A stretch of DNA of 64,000 nucleotides from Isoetes taiwanensis (GCA_021234155.1 JAJEKV010000575.1:1-64000), one strand, 5' to 3'; shown: positions 21,831 to 32,722, counted from the first letter of the stretch. Numbers and translations are program-made. Notes: generated by a model not told the origin, from the letters alone.

Positions 21831-22557
21831 CTCACGCAGCGACTAATCGTCGGTTTTATAGCCGGGTAACATGTCATCCTCGATTGCTTCATCATTGTCA
21901 TGGCCAAATAAGTTTCTTGGCAACCCGGTTTAGGTTGGGTTTTGAAATTCTTGTTCACGAGGTGCGGCGAATGTTCTCCACAGAAGATTTTTATCAAATA
22001 TATTGTTTATGCAATATTCCTTGGTGTTATGATATTGTTATCTTGCTTCAAAATAAACCATAAAAGATTAAGAAAATTGATTTATATGATCATAAGATAA
22101 TTTTTTCTATTCAAAACACATGGGTACATAAAATTATAATATTATCTTTAGAAGGTAAATACTTGACATAATTTAAAGAAAGCTAAACATGAAATTGCTA
22201 ATCTATTCCTTGTTTGGATCGTCTTGGATTTGAAGAAATCCTTGATATGCTTGAGTCTAAGGCCTTTGCCCGCATTTCAGAGGGATATTTCGGTGCCGAT
22301 CCTCCTTCTAGGGCTTCTTTGCATTTGTGGTGGTCTTTGGAAGTTCCGGTGTCGTAAAGCTGCTACAATGTCGCTGCTGGTCCATCTCGCATGTGGCCCC
22401 GGGCGAAATCTAGACTATAGAGAGCTACCGATCTTTTAATAAGAATGACGTGATCGATATTTTCTCTTATTTTGGCATGTTGCCCTAAAAACTGTGGAGT
22501 GTCATGAGCAATGCCAGCTGCTTCTTCCCCTCTTTGGGCTAAATTCTTTGTGAAAGA
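21831..22557 (-). other. E1 spacer between ORF2 and gag
   Basis: AT-rich in the middle (21990-22200), with no coding frame longer than 70 codons that looks real. It could hold untranslated sequence ahead of gag. The equivalent place in E2 is 7550-8040. Confidence 0.3.
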
Positions 22558-23750
22558 CTAACATTTGGCCTTGACGGGGGTTGGAGATAGTATCTCAAGG
22601 CCTTGCCTTTTTGATGCCCCATTGGTGCTTTTCCTTTGCCTGTTCCTTTTCTTCTTCAGCTGCGCAGATCCCACTATGTCAAGTGCTAGGAGATCATCAT
22701 GGTCTCTCATCATTGTCATTGCGTTTTCAAGATTGATCTTTGGTTCTCTCCCCGACACTTGATGATCTCTTGGGCTGACTCGCGCTAGGTCCTCTGCCTG
22801 TTTTTATACAAAGGTGCTTTGAATTGCTTGGAATTCTTCTTCGGATATAATGGGTTCATTTTGCTTATAGAATTCCCTTATGTATTGGTAGGCTTCAATA
22901 TCGGACATTGTTTCACCCGCATAAGAATGGTGCTCTGCCACTTCGAGGAATCTCGATAAGAATAGTCGATAAAGGTCATGTCTTTGTCCCGGAGATGATG
23001 CCTAGGAGTTCATCAATTCTTAGGCCTTGTTCCAAGCGGTAAAGGTAGGTGCAATATGTCATTTGCAAGGAGGATTATTCTTCTCCTTCGACAATTATTG
23101 GAGATAAAAGGCAATTGATACCTATTGGTGGCGGGTTTGATTTTAGCACCCGTTCTTCGTGCATAGTGATTTTCCTTTCCCATTTTTCGGGCGAATCTCG
23201 CTTCTTCTTCTTCATCTAGCTCACGGTTTCTTCATAATCTTCACGTAGCTTGAGTATTCCATGTGATGTGCCTTGGGTCGCGTGCTTTCGGTAGTGTCGA
23301 GTTCGAGGATATCATCTTGATTTACCCTTGTGTTCAAGGGTGCAAGGTCTAGGGGCTGGCGAAGGTTCCCCTACGATTGATGGCGTTAAATTGCATAAAA
23401 ATTGCAAGTCTTTGCTTGGTGAAACATGCCTATGCTTTTGTCTTGTGCATCTCATATAATCGGCATGTTGCTTGTTCTTTCCCATATTTGTTTCTTGATT
23501 TTAGATGTATTGCCCAATACTCTGGAGAGTACTTCAATGAAACCCACTTTCCTGCTCTGGGTGGAATGTTAACTTCCCATGGCAATATCTGTTGATCATA
23601 CTGGATCATTATCTATGTATAGAATGGTGTTCTTGTTAGAGTTGCATATAGATCAAATGTATGATTGAACACCTCAAAGGCTTTTCACCTGGTACTTCTC
23701 CCTTGTGGTGGTTGAGCTATTATACCATTCGATGAAGTTTGTAGGCCATT
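22558..23750 (-). pseudogene. E1 ORF2, protein of unknown function
   Basis: The minus ATG at 23750 followed by one frame correction gives a start like MA then NFIEWYN, parallel to MATINLLEWYQ of E2 ORF2. Readable pieces are KWVSLKYSPEYWAIHLKSRN, RRIILLANDIL, ETMSDIEAYQYIREFYKQNE and EPIISEEEFQAIQ, then LENAMTMMRDHDDLLALDIV and a Lys/Arg-rich end (KKKRNRQRK) before the stop at 22558. Its composition is that of a soluble, helix-rich, basic-tailed protein of about 390 residues. No known domain was recognised. It sits between ORF1 and gag in both elements, so it seems an inherited part of this lineage. Confidence 0.5.
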
Positions 23751-24257
23751 AGTGCAAGGTAGGTGTAAAAGGCGGTTTGATAAAATAGCTAAAGGCACAA
23801 AAAATCGTCTAAAAGGGGTAGGAGCTATCTTTGAGAGAAAAAATTAGAAAATGACCTTCCTTTTATAGAGGTTAGGGTTTCTAGTTTTTCGTGCCAATCA
23901 TAAGTGTTTTAGAAAAATCTAAGTTTTATGAGCTAGAATTTACCAATCTAAGAGATATGAAATGCTAAAGTAGTTAGAACAAGGCGGAAAACATACTAAT
24001 TTATTTTATTTGAGCATATTTGAACATCTTTTTGATCAAATCGGGCGACTTGGTTTCCATAACCCGCGAAATTTCCAGAGCCCCTCGGAAGAAATTTGTT
24101 ATTTAGTGTGGTGAATTTGGGGTCAACTCTATTTCTAGGATGACGATTTTGATAATAAAACATACTAACTTGCATTTATTTTCCAAATTTAGGCAACCTA
24201 GCATGTTTATTTTTTAAAATCTAACTTATTTGACTCCTAACTTAATCCACTTCGGTT

Positions 24258-24310
24258 ACACCGCGCAAAAGGGGTTTCCGAGCCCCTCGGAAGGCTGTTT
24301 GGCGCGGTGT
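24258..24310. promoter_or_regulatory. Nested hairpin between ORF1 and ORF2 of E1
   Basis: The outer arms ACACCGCGC (24258-24266) and GCGCGGTGT (24302-24310) pair perfectly. Inside them TTCCGAG (24276-24282) pairs with CTCGGAA (24286-24292) around a 3-base loop. A partial copy of the inner part (TTCCAGAGCCCCTCGGAA) lies at 24073-24090. The structure lies about 130 bases past the ORF1 stop on the minus strand. A role in RNA processing, re-initiation or packaging is possible. Confidence 0.5.
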
Positions 24311-24437
24311 GACCAAATTGGACTTTTCGGCGCCGTTGACTTTATTCAATTTCGATATTATTAATTTTGACTTAGTACAACATCTTTATAACACCTTGGA
24401 ATCAAAATTACAAAATTTTTAGACAATTATATACTAT

Positions 24438-25514
24438 CTAAAACTTTGCCTCTCTAATTCTTCTTGCCAAATGAATATCTTTAGGCATTACGATAACCCT
24501 CTTGGCATGAATAGCACAGAGGTTACCTTCTTCGAATAATTGGACTAGCTCCGCCTCCGAAGCTTCTTGTAGAGCATGAACCATCAATGGTGTGACCGAT
24601 AATGTCTTAAATTCACGCAACACCTCTCTAAGCCGGCTCGAAGGGTGCCTGCATTATAAGGAAATTTGTGCACTGTTGAAAGTGCCGAATTTCCCTAAAC
24701 GCACGGGAGTGCTTCGAGTTGGGGCCATGGTGTTTCCTCTTGGGCTCTCTGGGGTGTGGTGGGGGTGGCTTCGGCTGATTTTTCTTGGGTCTGCCCCCCT
24801 TTATCGTCCTTGGAAAATTCTGTTTGCAATACCATTCGTTGTGTATAGGTACCATCGGTGAAAATAAATTTTATATGCCTTCTTTCTTTCAAATTGGGCG
24901 TCGTGACTCAATTTGAGCGCCCTTTCGCTGGCTTTTTGCTTCTTTTTTTGCTCTTACGTGCCTTGGGCCATGTTGGGTATGGTGGAGGGGCATTGGGGTC
25001 GGATGGTTCGGCCTCATCTCCTGATCTTTCGACCACGGGGTCTTCCTCCTCTTCTTCTTCAGCGTCCTCCTCTTGTTCTTCTATTGGTTCTTCATCCCTA
25101 GGGGGTTCTTCAATAGTAATTGTCCCCCTAGGCCTATCCTGCCTCCTCTTCGTCCTCCTCTCTTGCCTTCTCACCTCCTCCTCCTCTCTTTCCTTTCTCT
25201 TTCTCTCCCTCCTTTTGAGGCCCATTGGATACTTTTTCCTTGCCTTTCTTGCTTTTTGGGTCTCATACTTTTGGCAATTTGCTTCCCCACATTTGTGGGT
25301 CTAGTATTGCTTCTTCTTGACCGGATTCTTCGTCAACCTCCTGTTTCTTCACTTGATTCTTCCTCTTCTTCCTCACTTGTTTCCTCCTCTTCTTCTTGAA
25401 CTACTTCCTCTTCGAGGGGGGGGTGGGCCATTTGTTAGCTTGAGCGGCTAAGTGAATTTGTTGATTACGCATATGGGCCACAAACTCACAGCTGGTGGAT
25501 TTGGTTACAGCCAT
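24438..25514 (-). pseudogene. E1 ORF1: charged protein with divergent histone H3 fold
   Basis: The minus ATG at 25514 gives MAVTKSTSCEFVAHMRNQQ, resembling the H3 tail start. Acidic and basic tracts follow (25400-24908), with an RK/E-rich part, a run of E and a basic end (KARKSKKRSKKPAKG). The last 150 codons are a histone fold: [20 protein letters not shown] (alpha-N; REIRHFQ is typical of centromeric H3), [10 protein letters not shown] (alpha-1), [19 protein letters not shown] (alpha-2), [20 protein letters not shown] and RRIREAKF (alpha-3), then a stop. The alpha-1 to alpha-3 part (24438-24623) is an unbroken frame. One slip at about 24625, one in a C8 run near 25427 and one near 25340 separate the rest. 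Total length would be about 360 residues. Confidence 0.75.
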
Positions 25515-26050
25515 GTTTTTTTATCTCGAAAAGCGGACGTTGATTGGCTATAGAACTGCTTATCACTAAGAAAAAGGAGCTTAAGAGACTTTTTAGGGTT
25601 CTTTTATTTAATATGAAGTTTAAAAAGGTAGTTTATGGGGAATCATGGAGGAATATTCCTTTTTTTCATTATGGTGGAATTTATTGAGTCCCCTTTCATT
25701 AATATCCCTCTCCCAATTTAAATTTCGCATTTTCTTGGTTGGAAATTATGAACCTTCACCATTTTTCTTTTGGAACCTCGGAATTTAAAAATTCTTTGAC
25801 CCTTTTTAGGTGAGATTTGGTGTAGATGCATAATTTTCACCCCAATCTTATTAGAATGTTCATTTGACTCGATTTTTCATCCCCTATTTAATTAGAGTTT
25901 AATTTAACTCTAGGACCCTCCTATTGGGAAAAAATTTCTCCCCTTAACGAAGTCAGAGGTTGGAATTTTTCATTCCATACCTTTTCTAGGTCAATTAGTC
26001 TACTAAAAGCGGGGATATGGTGGGTGCTAGTTCTTGGTCAACCAAGAACA
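25515..26050 (-). other. E1 5' leader
   Basis: An AT-rich leader between the primer-binding site and ORF1, with short repeated words such as AATTTTTCATTCC and CCCCTTTCATTAATATCCC on the plus strand. No coding frame. Its position and length (about 540 bases) parallel the E2 leader, though the sequence is not obviously alike. Confidence 0.4.
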
Positions 26051-26064
26051 TGGCTCGATACCAT
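26051..26064 (-). promoter_or_regulatory. Primer-binding site of E1
   Basis: The minus strand reads ATGGTATCGAGCCA next to the inner LTR2 end (TGTGATG). It is close to the initiator-tRNA-Met site TGGTATCAGAGC with one base missing. It establishes that the LTR to its right is the 5' LTR of a minus-strand element whose coding region lies to the left. Confidence 0.7.
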
Positions 26065-27663
26065 TGTGATGCTCCACAAGACAATATACACGGTAACCAC
26101 CGTACACTCCAGAGAAAATCCCCCAACCAGTGTCGTCTACTGGATGGGCCCTCCATCTATCCCGTTCTAGGGATGGCCAGAACGGTAAGGGACACGGAGG
26201 TGTCTCGTAAATCCGTCCCCTATGGACTCCTAATAACAGCGGAAGCATATAACTAAATGTCAGTACTAGCAACTAACAACAATAGTAATAAGTCTACCTC
26301 GAAGGGTAGCTCAATCCATCCATCCATAGAGTCGTCGAAGGATCAATACACCATAAGACAATAAAGCTTCTACCTGTGGCTCGACTTCGTGGGGAAAAGT
26401 ACAGCGGCGATTAGGTCTCAAGATGATCTGATCTTTAAGTATAAACAATGCGGGGCTGGCTATAAGACGGTGGCTAGGGTTGACCACTCCATCCCTTACG
26501 TGCATACTTTGCGGATGGGCTAAAAGCGAGCTATATAGCATGGCAGAGCCGGATACGCAATCTCTTGGATTCACCCGAAGAGACTACTCGGGTTTCATCT
26601 CCACGGGTCAGATGAGGCAAAGGTCGGTTACATCTCCCTTCAGGAAATCAGTGATTCGATGGGCGACTAGAGGATCGTGGGCGACATACGTCCGGTTCAC
26701 GCCTTTAACTTTAAAAAAGCAAGAACCAGGTGGCACCCTCGCCGGGGATCAGGGGCGGCACCATTGATCCAGGGGGTGACGAACCCATGCCAGGCCTGCA
26801 CGAAGTGACCGACCATAGGCCTAGTGCGCCCCAAGTCCCCAGTAGCCGCGCTCAGTAGGGACTATTCCTCCATCTCGTCACTGATCCCGTTATATGGTGC
26901 TCAGTCATTCCATAACTCCCTTAGTCCGGTGGGCTCTATGCACAGGCCGCATATAATAGGTATTATGGGTCTATCTAGAAGCATCATACATAAGGCTGCT
27001 AGGTCTCTACCCCCCTTCCCAATACATGAGGAGCATAACAAAAGATCAACCATATCATATCCATAACATATGAACAATAAGAATAAAATCTAACCTAATC
27101 ACATGAATCTAACTAGGGAGTTAGGGTTCATTGATTGGTTCATGAGGTGAAATAGTGATTCTAGAAGGCTCTACTAGAATACATGACTCTACTACATCTC
27201 TATAGCTGAAATCGCTTCCAAAATACCGCTCGACGCATTGCCTCGATCCACGGGGTCTCCATCGATTCTTCAAGGTTTGATATTGCGCTCTTCAATCCAA
27301 CACGCCCACGGCTTGCAGATGGGCTAAAAACTGTATGCTAGCTGCGGCAGCCGGATCTTGATTTCGAACTCCGGTGTGACAATAGCCTCAAGAGTGGGAG
27401 GAGCAAAAGTGTCTTACGGGCTAGGGTTAGGTATTTATATAGGCAAGTTAGGGTTAGGGTTGACACCTTGTCAATGGGATCTTAACACGCGGCCGGTACT
27501 CCCAATCAGGTAGTGCCACGTGGATATATCCTTTTCTTAAGGTTAAAGTTACATTTTAATGTGACTTGAACTTCGTAATTATCATACAAATCTAAGTCAT
27601 CGCACAAATGGTGACGTGGCCCAAAATATACGTATACATACCATATATTTTAGGAACGCGTCA
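26065..27663 (-). repeat. LTR2 copy, 5' LTR of E1
   Basis: A 1.6-kb LTR, inner end TGTGATGCTCC and outer end AACGCGTCA followed by GGTCT. It aligns throughout with 9546-11106 and has the same general layout as LTR1 (CATCCATCCATAG, GGAAGCATA, ACACGGAGGTGTC), so LTR1 and LTR2 are diverged members of one lineage. Its outer neighbour is the start of E2-type ORF2 (27669-28021). Confidence 0.8.
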
Positions 27664-27668
27664 GGTCT

Positions 27669-28021
27669 CATCCTCCACGCACTGATCCATGAGGATGGCG
27701 AGCAAAGGCCACTTTGAAATATCCTGATGCATAACGACGGGTGGATTACGGCCCCACCAGATATTCCTTCAGCACGTAGGGGAGTGTCTCCAAGCATCTC
27801 CCACTACCTCCAATGTATGCAGCAGGGGCTTCTCCCATGAGGATGCAATAGGAAGCATCTCCTGTAGAGGGGCCAAAACCCAAAGATAGTCGGGGTGACT
27901 CGCATGTTGAGATGAGGCCGATGTGTTGGAGTAGGGAGGGATTGCAGGAGATCATAGGGGGACTTGAGGGTCCTAGTGCAGAATCGCCTTGGTACCATTC
28001 AAGGAGGTTGATGGTAGCCAT
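27669..28021 (-). pseudogene. E2-type ORF2 N-terminus, right copy
   Basis: Begins MATINLLEWYQGDSALG and stays open for 91 codons to a TAA at about 27746, with short words such as CLETLPYVLKEYLVGP near its end. A second frame (27804-27998) reads through the same DNA, so the true frame may shift. The left copy (11112-11494) has the same start but is broken early. The ORF is cut by LTR2 at 27663. No known domain. Confidence 0.4.
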
Positions 28022-28115
28022 TATTTGGAAGGAATGAGGGAGGAGGATGAACTAAAGGGTAAGGGATAAGAAAATGAAACCCTAAAAACCCTTTTACTCT
28101 TTTCTACTTTTTTTT

Positions 28116-28131
28116 ATGTTGACGTCAGCAT
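28116..28131. promoter_or_regulatory. TGACGTCA site, right copy
   Basis: ATGTTGACGTCAGCAT, equivalent to the perfect palindrome at 11595-11610 with one base changed in the arm. The TGACGTCA core is intact. It lies between ORF1 and ORF2. Confidence 0.35.
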
Positions 28132-28269
28132 TTGCATTTTAGATAAATATTAAAATCTAGTTATTTTATTATGAATAATCATTTTATAACAGGGTCACAG
28201 TAGATAAAAGTAGGATTAATATTAATATTCACAAAATTGTTACAATGGCAATGCCCGAAGGCAACTACA

Positions 28270-29508
28270 GATGGTCTCCCCGGATTCTCGGGCAAGAGCT
28301 AAATCCTTGGTTATAATCGCGGGACCCTCTTTGCATGGATAGCTAGAGGTTTGCGTCACTGAAGAGAGCTATCAGGTAGGCTTCAACAGCCTCCTGGAGT
28401 GCCAAGATAGCAAAGGTCTAGAAGCGGAGGTCGGTCTTGAACTCCTGGGCTATCTCCTTGACTAGCCTCTGGAAGAGCAGCTTCCTCAATAGCGACTCCA
28501 TGGTCTTCCTCGGTATTCACGAGTTCCGGAAAACCATGGTGCGTTTTGAACGATGGGGGCTTCCGGGTGGCGCCTTTGATCCGGGCCAGTTTTGGGCAAT
28601 GTTTGCCCCGGGCTGGGTAAGGCGTGTATACGGGCCCTTTCGTTAACGTACGTAATGGAACGAATTGTGTAACTCCCTATGCTCCGATAACCTTTAACTT
28701 TTTATATTGTTGCCGGGCTACCTTATGAGCCGGTTTCCTCCATCTCTTAATCGGTGGCTTATCCGCTTGATCGGACCCACGGCGGGATTTTCACTTCTTT
28801 CGCCATTGTTGCCGCCCTGCTTTATTATTCTTTGCTCCACGTTGCCTTTGTTGGGCCTTTTCTACCGGATTCAGGAAAGCCTCAGACTTGTGCCATGTCG
28901 GCTTCTAATTGAAGCAAACCGGAGCGGATGGATCCTTCGGAGCGGCTTCGTGATGATAGCGGTCGGGGAGGTTCATATCGACCGATCAATTATCGGATAG
29001 TCCAAAGCTAACATGCCTCAGGATCTCACCCGGGTGAAGCTCGAGTAGCCTCATTCCACTCATATGGGGAGTTCAAAAGGTTCACCATTGATGATGGCTC
29101 TTCCTCACCCAAATAGACGTACTCACGCCTCAAGGCGTCCCCTCTCTATATCTCGAGGGTGGTCATCTTCGCCGGGCACCCCTAATGCGGGCCGACTCTC
29201 CTGAATGCCCTCCTCCCTCAAGAATATTCTTCACACCGGTGGGTAGAACTTTAACCAAAGATCACACCGGTGGGGTTGTTCGACCATGGTATATGCTTGC
29301 CGTTGGAGGTTGAGCTTAATCAAGAAACGTTTTGAAAGGTGGAAGATAGGGTACCGTGATACGATGCCATCACCCAAACGTTATACCAACTCATTTAAAA
29401 AGGATCTCAACCATGTCAGTGTCGATGGTAGCGGGTGATTCCAAAGCTGCGTAGATCTGGCGGTATGGTGAAACTAGCGGGATCAAAAGTACTTTTGGTA
29501 TTGGCCAT
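28270..29508 (-). pseudogene. E2-type ORF1 with histone H3 domain, right copy
   Basis: The start at 29508 gives MANTKSTFDPASFTI. The H3 part (28270-28600) keeps [20 protein letters not shown], the same in-frame TAG, and LALQEAVEAYLIALFSDAN, which is closer to canonical H3 (ALQEAAEAYLVGLFEDTN) than the left copy. The N-terminal part of H3 (28500-28640) is scrambled relative to the left copy at CG-rich places. The pair together lets most of the H3 be followed. Both share the TAG codon, so that stop predates the duplication or is a common artefact. Confidence 0.7.
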
Positions 29509-30158
29509 GGGCTAAAGGTCTTTGGCGAAGGGGAGGCGAAGGGGAGGCGCTAAGGGGGTGGAGGTAGCAAGGGCGCCAGGAGCAGGGGTTGGGAGCTTCG
29601 GTCCGTGGCTAATGACGGATTAGTTAGGGTAGGTGGGAGGAGGCGCCGCGAAACAAAGGAAAAGAAATGGCTCTTTACTTTTTTTTTTAATTCAAAATTT
29701 TTGTTGTTAAACTTTTTTTTTTAAATTATCGGGGGAAATACGCGTTTTATCTGGTCGGGCGCCAAGCATGTTATGTGGCTTTCTTTTGGGATTCTGGAGC
29801 GACCAAACCCGAGATGCGCCCGAGTTGGGTTTTGGGCCCCTTGCTCGACTTTTTGCTGCCGAACTACGACCTCCTTAGGGTATTTGGACCATGCCCTACA
29901 CGCTGAAACAAAAATCTCGTCGATCCGAGCTACGTGGAGAAAGTTATGGCGATTATAAAACTCAAACCTCTGGCTCCACTTTCTGACCTTAATCACTCCA
30001 CTATAGAACACTTCCCTCCACAACTAGGTCATTCCTCACATAACGAGGCCAACTAAGACACTAATTACAGAGTTGGGATACTCTAACCTAGGACAAAATA
30101 CCATCAACTAACGAGTTAGACTATAGCCAGTGCAATAATTTTGGTCCACCAAAATCAT
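29509..30158 (-). other. E2-type leader, right copy
   Basis: Nearly identical to 13003-13659, including the ATTTTGGTCCACCAAAAT stem beside the primer-binding site (30137-30154) and the long identical stretch from about 29930 to 30120. Two GGGGAGGCG words are tandemly doubled near 29530. Confidence 0.45.
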
Positions 30159-30170
30159 GCTCTAATACCA
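30159..30170 (-). promoter_or_regulatory. Primer-binding site, right copy
   Basis: Same 12 bases as 13660-13671 (minus strand TGGTATTAGAGC), one base from the LTR1 start TGTGACGC at 30172. Confidence 0.7.
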
Positions 30171-30171
30171 C

Positions 30172-32475
30172 TGTGACGCTCCCAAAATCTATACGATGCT
30201 CCCCATCATATAAATACGGGACTTCTCCTCCCATGGCGACTACCTCACCATGGCAAGGCCCTCCGTCATGCTTGGACCGCTTGGGATGGCCAAGTGTCCG
30301 GGCGAGGAACACGGAGGTGTCATTCGTCCCACGTCCTCTATGGGAAATCCTATACAGCGGAAGCATACATACATGTTAGCATACAATCATCATGCAAAAT
30401 AAGATACCACCACCTAAGGGTGCCCATCCATCATCATCACCGGAAAGATAATACATCCATAATAAACATGAAAGGACACTATAACAAGGCACTACCCCTG
30501 GTCTCGGACTCCAAAGGGTCAACTGGCTGACGGGGCCTCAAGATATCAACAGACGAAGCATAACATGGTGTTGGCTGGCATAAGACAATGGCTGGGGTTG
30601 TCCACTCCATCAGCCCCTGTGCACACTTTGGGATATAGGCTCAATCATGCTATGACATGCTTGTAGCCCTCCGGAGACGCAATCCCAAGGGAATCACCTC
30701 GGCAGGGACTACTCCTGTGTTACATCTCCTGGCCCCGATGAGGCAGTTGGTTGGGCGTCTCCCCCGCAGTATGATGGATCCCCAGGTGTGCTAGAGAACA
30801 CGCGTGCCCCTCGGTGACACCGCATCCGCAGACCGACTTACTCCTCCTAAATCTAAAGGTCAGCTCACCAAACCGCTCGGGAGGCATGACCATATAGGCT
30901 CCCACCCTCCGCCCAGTGTCGTGACCCATACAGGCCCACACAGGTGGGATCGGCTATAAGCCTAGCACACTATAGGAGTCCCGTGAGCCGCTTAGGCAAG
31001 ACCCACCCGATTCACCCTCATACTCGTGTATGCAGTCTGAACCACATCATAGCATCCACGGCCAAGGTTGGCTCTTGTGCATATGCCGCAATTATTGGGT
31101 ATTAAGGGGTCTAGCTAGAGACATCTCTATTGCTAAGAGGCTTTTAGGTCTCTACCCTTCCCTTAATTCCCAATACATGGAAAAGCGGAAAAGAACTAAT
31201 GTAAATACCATTCAAGTGTTTAGAACAACTTGCAAAAGAGAATTTAATCATTCCACCTACTCAAAGAAGTGTCACGGAAAAAGAAGCTATCTATTGACTA
31301 ACCAATGTCTTGGCTAGAGCCATGGTCACGGTAGGCATCCATAGTTCGAGGCTGGTGGTCAAGTGTTGGCAAAAACAAGTGTAAGCCGCCTACCGCCTTC
31401 CCCTTCACTCCAAATTCGAATTTGGGGTGAGGCGGAGGGTAGGACCCTATTCCTTACCCCAAAATGGTAAGTCCCTCCCGGCCAATCGACTTGGGCGGGT
31501 GGCACCCCTCATTGGTTACAATTAGTTAATTAGATCATAATGGCTTAATTAGATTAATTATGCCAGTATGTTCTATTATTTCGTTTGGTATTTGGGAGGG
31601 TATCTCGGCATGGTTGGGCCTAGATTTTGGCCGGTATTGTATGGAAAAATGAGAGAAAGCGTATTTTTTACCGGTTTGAGCTGCTTGTTTGGCGGGAATT
31701 CCAAAAATGGGGTGCTTGTTGGCTTGAGCATTGCTAAAATCAGCTAAAGACTTGAATAAGACATGGTTTTGAGAATAGAAGGATAGGGAAGGATGCGTGT
31801 TTCTTTTGGAGCGGGCATTGCCATGGATGGATCATCGGCCGACCAAGCTCTTCCCATTTCGCTCGTTTGTTCTTGGTTTGGGCATGCCGTTTTGCATTTG
31901 CTTTCGGTGTGGGCTGAGGCTTGAATCTTACTACCGGACGGGGAGTCTTTCTTCTTGAATCACCGGATTGGGCTGCAGCAGATATTCTGACCCAGGTTTG
32001 GGAGGTTTTTTCTTGGGGTTTTGAATCAGCCAGTTGGGCCTGGAGATGGCCCCTCGGCTCGGGTTCATCTGCTGGTTCTCGATGCGATGCCGCCAGATCT
32101 GGACATCGCCAGGCCCGGGTTGATTCCAGAGCAGGGTGGGCATTGCCCGGTGAGTGGAAAGCCCCGGCCTGGGCCTTTTTTTTTTCCCATTCTCACCATG
32201 TATTGCTTTTGGACCATTGGAGTGGCGGGCGTTTTTAGGCTAAAAATTTAATGGCGCTTTGATTTGTACAGGCGAGAATATTCCGAAGATCAATGGCCAG
32301 AAATCTAAGATGAGAAAAAACCCGATAAAGAATGAAAAATAACGAATAAACAACGAAAAATACATAGCTAATAAAATCCATTATATTAGCAAACCCTCAC
32401 TTGCCCCTTAGGTCCATTATGTACTAGTGATGTGTCAGGGTATGCATGCATAATGTATAGATACTGGGCGTCCAT
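30172..32475 (-). repeat. LTR1, right copy, carrying an insertion
   Basis: Inner end TGTGACGCTCCC, outer end near ATACTGGGCGTCCA at 32474. It aligns with 13672-15230 apart from the unrelated 31566-32360 segment. It preserves the terminal TG better than the left copy. Confidence 0.8.
31566..32360 (+). mobile_element. 795-bp insertion inside LTR1
   Basis: Present only in the right copy. It replaces about 33 bases of LTR1 between TTAATTATGCCA and CATAGCTAATAAAATCC. The right end is A-rich (AAAAAACCCG, GAATGAAAAATAACG, AACGAAAAATA), which suggests a retroposed sequence on the plus strand. The body is G/T-rich with some GC-rich blocks and a T10 run near 32177. A 105-codon open frame (31921-32238) has no recognised similarity. 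No terminal repeats or clear target duplication were seen. Confidence 0.5.
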
Positions 32476-32722
32476 AGTTCATTGGTTTCCTAGTCTCTTC
32501 CTAAAGAATACCATATATACAGGGGCATTTGATTTCCTAGTCTCTTCCTAAAAAATACCAATACAGAGGCATTTTGGTTAATATGCAAGAATACAAGGAA
32601 TTTTAGTTCTTGCATATTAACCAAAATGCCCCTGTATTGGTATTTTTTAGAAAGAGACTAGGAAATCAAATGCCCCTGTATATATGGTATTCTTTAGGAA
32701 GAGACTAGAAAAGCAATGAATC
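32476..32722. repeat. Palindrome core of fold-back T, right copy
   Basis: The same near-perfect inverted repeat as 15231-15475, here with both arms reading AATGCCCCTGTA or its complement more exactly. The centre is again GAATACAAGGAATTTTAGTTC. Confidence 0.85.

Larger units (their letters stand above)
16657..27663 (-). mobile_element. E1: H3-carrying Ty3/gypsy chromovirus (LTR2 family)
   Basis: The minus-strand element begins with 5' LTR2 at 26065-27663 and a primer-binding site at 26051-26064. ORF1 with a histone H3 fold (25514-24438), ORF2 (23750-22558), gag, protease, RT, RNase H, integrase and a chromodomain (to about 17290) follow. Domain order is that of chromoviruses, with two additional ORFs ahead of gag. 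The 3' LTR is missing in the expected place (near 17000); an LTR2 copy lies at 9546-11106 but with E2 and fold-back sequence in between. The H3, integrase and chromodomain frames are better preserved than in E2. Confidence 0.65.

Noticed and set aside
25073-25399. Plus-strand Ser/Leu/Pro-rich open frames
   Set aside because: Complement of the acidic and basic tracts of ORF1 on the minus strand.
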